From Betaproteobacteria bacterium (GTDB lineage Bacteria > Pseudomonadota > Gammaproteobacteria > Burkholderiales > SG8-41), in contig JANXSE010000055.1 of the NCBI GenBank assembly GCA_025356695.1, positions 1-8,696 on the forward strand: DNA of 8,696 nt, read 5' to 3'. The notes under the pieces were generated by a model. The model saw only the letters and a list, made by a program, of their open reading frames with translations, was not told where the DNA came from and did no database searches. Position numbers and translations under genes: made by a program. Shown piece after piece: positions 6,517-8,696 of this stretch (position 1 is its first letter; each line of letters opens with the position of its first letter).

Positions 6517-6744
6517 GAATTTCAAACCACTTTTTCCCTGATGCACGACGGTATCGCCATCCCGAGAAGAAGTCCGGCGCGGTCAATCGTGCGCTGTTTG
6601 GCGAAGATTCCCCGCTCTCGGTGACGATTCGACCCCTGAATCGACCCGGATTGCCTCATTTCGACGCACGCTGACCCCCGGCACACGAGCGCAGGCCGTG
6701 CGGGATGGTCGGCCCCGTTGCAGAGCCGTTCTTGCCTGCGGGGA
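6517..6744. other. Region between the broken methyltransferase and the transposase
   Basis: These 228 bases contain no recognisable gene. One plus-strand frame stays open from 6512 to 6674 but its product matches nothing I know. On the minus strand this is the transposase's downstream flank and probably holds one end of the element. Confidence 0.4.
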
Positions 6745-8211
6745 TCAGGCCGCCTGAAATAGCTCCGGCCGCCGCGCCGGTGCGCGCGGCGGGGCCCTGG
6801 CGGGCAGGCCCAGGTGGGTGAGGATCTTCACGATCACCGCTGGCTCCTCGATGGCGGCGATGATCTTCATGTCGCCCACACACTGCGGGCAGTGTTCAAG
6901 GTCCAGGTCGAAGACGCGCTTGAGCAGGCGCGCCCAGCCCAGGCGCGCCGGGGTGGCGTGCGCGTGATGGGCTGCATCATCGGCGGGTTTCTCCGCTGGG
7001 CCTGGCACGATCGCGGCGCGCAGTCCGGCGTTGGGGGCGAGCACCCCGTGAAAGCGGATCAGGTGCAACCGCGGGCGCGGCACCAGCGCCGCCAGGCGCT
7101 GCATGAATTCCAGCGGCGTCATCCTCAGCTGCGTGGTCCCGTCGCGCCAGGGGCTCTTCAGTTGCAGCACGACGTTACCCGCCGCATCTTCCTTGAGCCG
7201 CTCGTTGGCGATCGCCGGACGCGTGATGTACCGGCACAGCCGTTCGAGCGCCTTGCGCTGATGCGTGCCGCAGCGCACCCCGGCATGCAGGCTGAAGCCG
7301 TGTGCATCTGCGCACAGTACCGTGGCACTGGATCTCCCGTCCCGACCCGGCACCGTTCGCAAGCTCAGCACCTTCTGTCCGGCGCGCGGCCCCATTGCGA
7401 TGCGATACGTGCAGGAGGCCGCCTGCAGGGCCGTGAGCGGGTTGTCCGCACCCCTGTCCGCCAGGTAGGTCATGCCCTCCTCTTCCACGAGGTAGCCAAG
7501 TCGAGTCAGCCTCCTCAGGAGCCGCACGATGATCTTCTCGAGCAGGCCCTGCAGCTCATGACGAGTGGGCGCGCACGCCTGCTGGAAGACCGGGTCACCC
7601 TCGGTGCGCCGATATACGCCATCGAGCACCAGGCAGTGCAAGTGGATGTTCAGGTTGGCCGCCGAGCCGAATCTCTGGATGAGGGTGACCGCGCCGGTGT
7701 CGGCCGCGGTGCGCTTCAGGCCTGCCTGCCTGAGCAGAAACCCCGCGATGACGCGGTGGACAATGCGCAGCACCGGCGTGAGAAGCTCGGGCTGTGCGGC
7801 AAAGAGGATGCGAAGCCCGATCGGAAACGACAACACCCATTGCCTGACCGGCACCTGGGGAATCACCTCCTCGACAAGGACCGCAGCGCTCTCGGCCATG
7901 CGCCGCGCCCCGCACGAAGGGCAGAATCCGCGTCGTTTACAGGAAAACGCCACCAGATTCTCGTGTGCGCAGTCGGCACAGCGTACGCGCAGGAATCCGT
8001 GCGCGAGGATGCCGCATTCGAGAAAGGCCTCGAACTCGTCCTTCACGAACCCGGGCAGGCCCGTGCCGGTCCTCGATTCGACTTGCGCGAGGAACGTCTC
8101 GAGATGTTCCCGCACCACGCGATGCAGGACCGTCTCCTCCGGCCGCCGCCGCTCGTAGTGGACCGTGTGCGCCGGCGCGGCGCGCAACACGACTTTGCGC
8201 TCCAGTCCCAT
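6745..8211 (-). CDS. IS91-family HUH transposase
   Basis: This is a rolling-circle (HUH endonuclease) transposase of 488 residues that nicks and transfers single-stranded element DNA. The N-terminal zinc-binding region has C78 and C81 ('RCADCAH'), C91 ('FSCKRR') and C97/C100 ('GFCPSCGARRM'). The Y2_Tnp-type catalytic region has the HUH motif H190-L-H192 in 'NLNIHLHCLVLDG' and the nicking tyrosine Y328 in 'LCRYITRP'. The C-terminal 'FHGVLAPNAGLR', 'LLKRVFDLDLEHCPQC' and 'VKILTHLGLPAR...LFQAA' are typical of the long IS91 subgroup. The protein looks complete, with no frameshift or lost catalytic residue, so the element may still be active. The ATG at 8211 is the only ATG, GTG or TTG start in its frame after the upstream stop near 8283, and it has no strong Shine-Dalgarno sequence. 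No accessory tyrosine recombinase gene, which some IS91 relatives carry, is seen upstream. Confidence 0.93.
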   Translation of the reverse strand: MGLERKVVLRAAPAHTVHYERRRPEETVLHRVVREHLETFLAQVESRTGTGLPGFVKDEFEAFLECGILAHGFLRVRCADCAHENLVAFSCKRRGFCPSCGARRMAESAAVLVEEVIPQVPVRQWVLSFPIGLRILFAAQPELLTPVLRIVHRVIAGFLLRQAGLKRTAADTGAVTLIQRFGSAANLNIHLHCLVLDGVYRRTEGDPVFQQACAPTRHELQGLLEKIIVRLLRRLTRLGYLVEEEGMTYLADRGADNPLTALQAASCTYRIAMGPRAGQKVLSLRTVPGRDGRSSATVLCADAHGFSLHAGVRCGTHQRKALERLCRYITRPAIANERLKEDAAGNVVLQLKSPWRDGTTQLRMTPLEFMQRLAALVPRPRLHLIRFHGVLAPNAGLRAAIVPGPAEKPADDAAHHAHATPARLGWARLLKRVFDLDLEHCPQCVGDMKIIAAIEEPAVIVKILTHLGLPARAPPRAPARRPELFQAA

Positions 8212-8392
8212 CCGGAGGCAAACGCGCGAACCACCATCGCGCAGTACCGCGGCATGGGGTATGCCGAATAAAGCGGCCTCAGGTCAACGACCGGCCCGGC
8301 AAAGGCGTTGAGGGAGAGATGTTCAGGCGCCCAAGTAGTGGTCGATCGACTCAATCGCCCAGCGAGCGTGCATCAAGCCGCGAAAGAGCCCC
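8212..8392. other. Spacer between transposase start and guaA stop
   Basis: No gene is recognised. It should contain the transposase promoter and the other element end. On the minus strand a frame just after guaA encodes 'GLMHARWAIESIDHYLGA' and stops at 8323, protein-like but unassigned. A 10-bp palindrome GTCGATCGAC lies at 8341-8350. Confidence 0.35.
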
Positions 8393-8696
8393 CTACTCCC
8401 ACTCGATGGTCGCCGGCGGCTTGCCGGATATGTCGTAGACGACGCGGTTGATGCCGCGCACCTCGTTGATGATACGGTTCGAGGTTTTTGCCAGCAACGC
8501 ATAGGGCAGTTCCGCCCAATGTGCGGTCATGAAGTCGGTGGTTTGCACGGCCCGCAGCGCAACCACAAATTCGTAGGTGCGACCGTCGCCCATGACGCCG
8601 ACCGAACGCACCGGCAGAAACACCGCAAACGCCTGTGCCGTCTTGTCGTACCAGCCGGCCTGGCGCAATTCGTCGATGAATACGGCATCGGCACGC
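8393..8696 (-). CDS. guaA: GMP synthase (glutamine-hydrolysing), C-terminal part
   Basis: This is the 3' end of guaA, whose product converts XMP to GMP with ATP and glutamine in purine synthesis. The visible 100 residues run from '[19 protein letters not shown]' through '[19 protein letters not shown]', '[16 protein letters not shown]', '[20 protein letters not shown]' and 'KPPATIEWE', ending in TAG. This is the highly conserved dimerisation domain and canonical C-terminus of bacterial GuaA. The N-terminal glutamine amidotransferase and ATP-pyrophosphatase domains (about 400-430 residues) lie beyond the right edge. The reading frame is intact. The last codons of guaA are a known integration site for genomic islands, which fits the disturbed DNA downstream. 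Confidence 0.97.
   Translation of the reverse strand, partial: RADAVFIDELRQAGWYDKTAQAFAVFLPVRSVGVMGDGRTYEFVVALRAVQTTDFMTAHWAELPYALLAKTSNRIINEVRGINRVVYDISGKPPATIEWE

Larger units (their letters stand above)
6514..8392 (-). mobile_element. IS91-family insertion element (ends not resolved)
   Basis: The interval between the broken methyltransferase and the guaA stop codon holds one IS91-type transposase with about 230 bases downstream and 180 upstream of it. IS91 elements lack terminal inverted repeats and do not duplicate their target, so the ends cannot be read directly. The left junction must lie near 6510-6516, where methyltransferase similarity stops. At 6625-6643 there is a hairpin (CGATTC/GAATCG) with TCGACCC repeated at 6629 and 6641, which could belong to a terminal ori or ter structure. 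CAAG and GTTC, candidates for the known GAAC/CAAG target, occur at 8332-8335 and 8321-8324. Confidence 0.55.

Noticed and set aside
6004..6546. Minus-strand frame of 180 codons across the methyltransferase
   Set aside because: It is antisense to the SAM-binding motifs and runs through the palindrome and the insertion junction, so it cannot be an old gene.
6512..6674. Open plus-strand frame between the methyltransferase and the transposase, considered as the methyltransferase tail after a frameshift
   Set aside because: The product (ISNHFFPDARRYRH...) has no resemblance to methyltransferase C-terminal sequences and appears only after the junction.
6814..8271. Plus-strand open frame of 485 codons opposite the transposase
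   Set aside because: It mirrors the transposase gene and has no recognisable motif. The minus-strand product carries the HUH, zinc and tyrosine motifs.
1..8696. CRISPR array, toxin-antitoxin pair or multi-gene defence system
   Set aside because: No regularly spaced direct repeats were seen, and no adjacent gene pair has toxin-antitoxin or defence-type features. The caspase-like gene stands alone.

Overview
This is a GC-rich chromosomal window, most likely from a betaproteobacterium of the Burkholderiales type. The suggestion rests on three things: an orphan tripartite-tricarboxylate (Bug/TctC) substrate-binding protein, a family greatly expanded in that group; an RhlE helicase with a long Gly/Gln/Lys tail; and a GuaA C-terminus ending in the usual proteobacterial sequence. 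Taxonomy was judged by eye only.

Layout, left to right. Positions 1-275 carry what looks like the decayed 3' end of a DUF421 (YetF-like) membrane-protein gene. A Bug-type periplasmic solute-binding protein follows on the minus strand (478-1470). Next is a repeat-rich intergenic block (about 1669-1865) with several palindromes, including a pair of inverted 27-base REP-like units whose stem differences are compensatory. Then come rhlE (1915-3483, minus), a perfect 15-bp hairpin, and a small exported PsiF-like protein (3818-4105, minus) that appears to start at TTG. An AT-richer divergent intergenic region separates this from an exported caspase-like (peptidase C14) protein on the plus strand (4331-5944), which has an intact His/Cys dyad and a beta-rich-looking C-terminal domain. 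A 62-base near-perfect palindrome (6001-6062) follows.

The right third is rearranged. A class I SAM methyltransferase gene (6076-6516, plus) is cut off just after its 'HHLADPDAG' motif. The sequence then passes into an IS91-family HUH transposase gene (6745-8211, minus), and the 3' end of guaA (GMP synthase, minus) runs off the right edge. The methyltransferase C-terminal half is not seen on the other side of the element, so this looks like insertion plus deletion or rearrangement next to guaA, whose 3' end is a known integration hotspot for genomic islands.

Most of the genes look functionally independent, with single-gene transcription units on alternating strands. I see no multi-gene defence, biosynthetic or secretion operon. 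The parts most worth a second look are the exported caspase-like protein, the families of intergenic palindromes, and the broken methyltransferase/IS91/guaA junction. Nothing here proves a new biological system.
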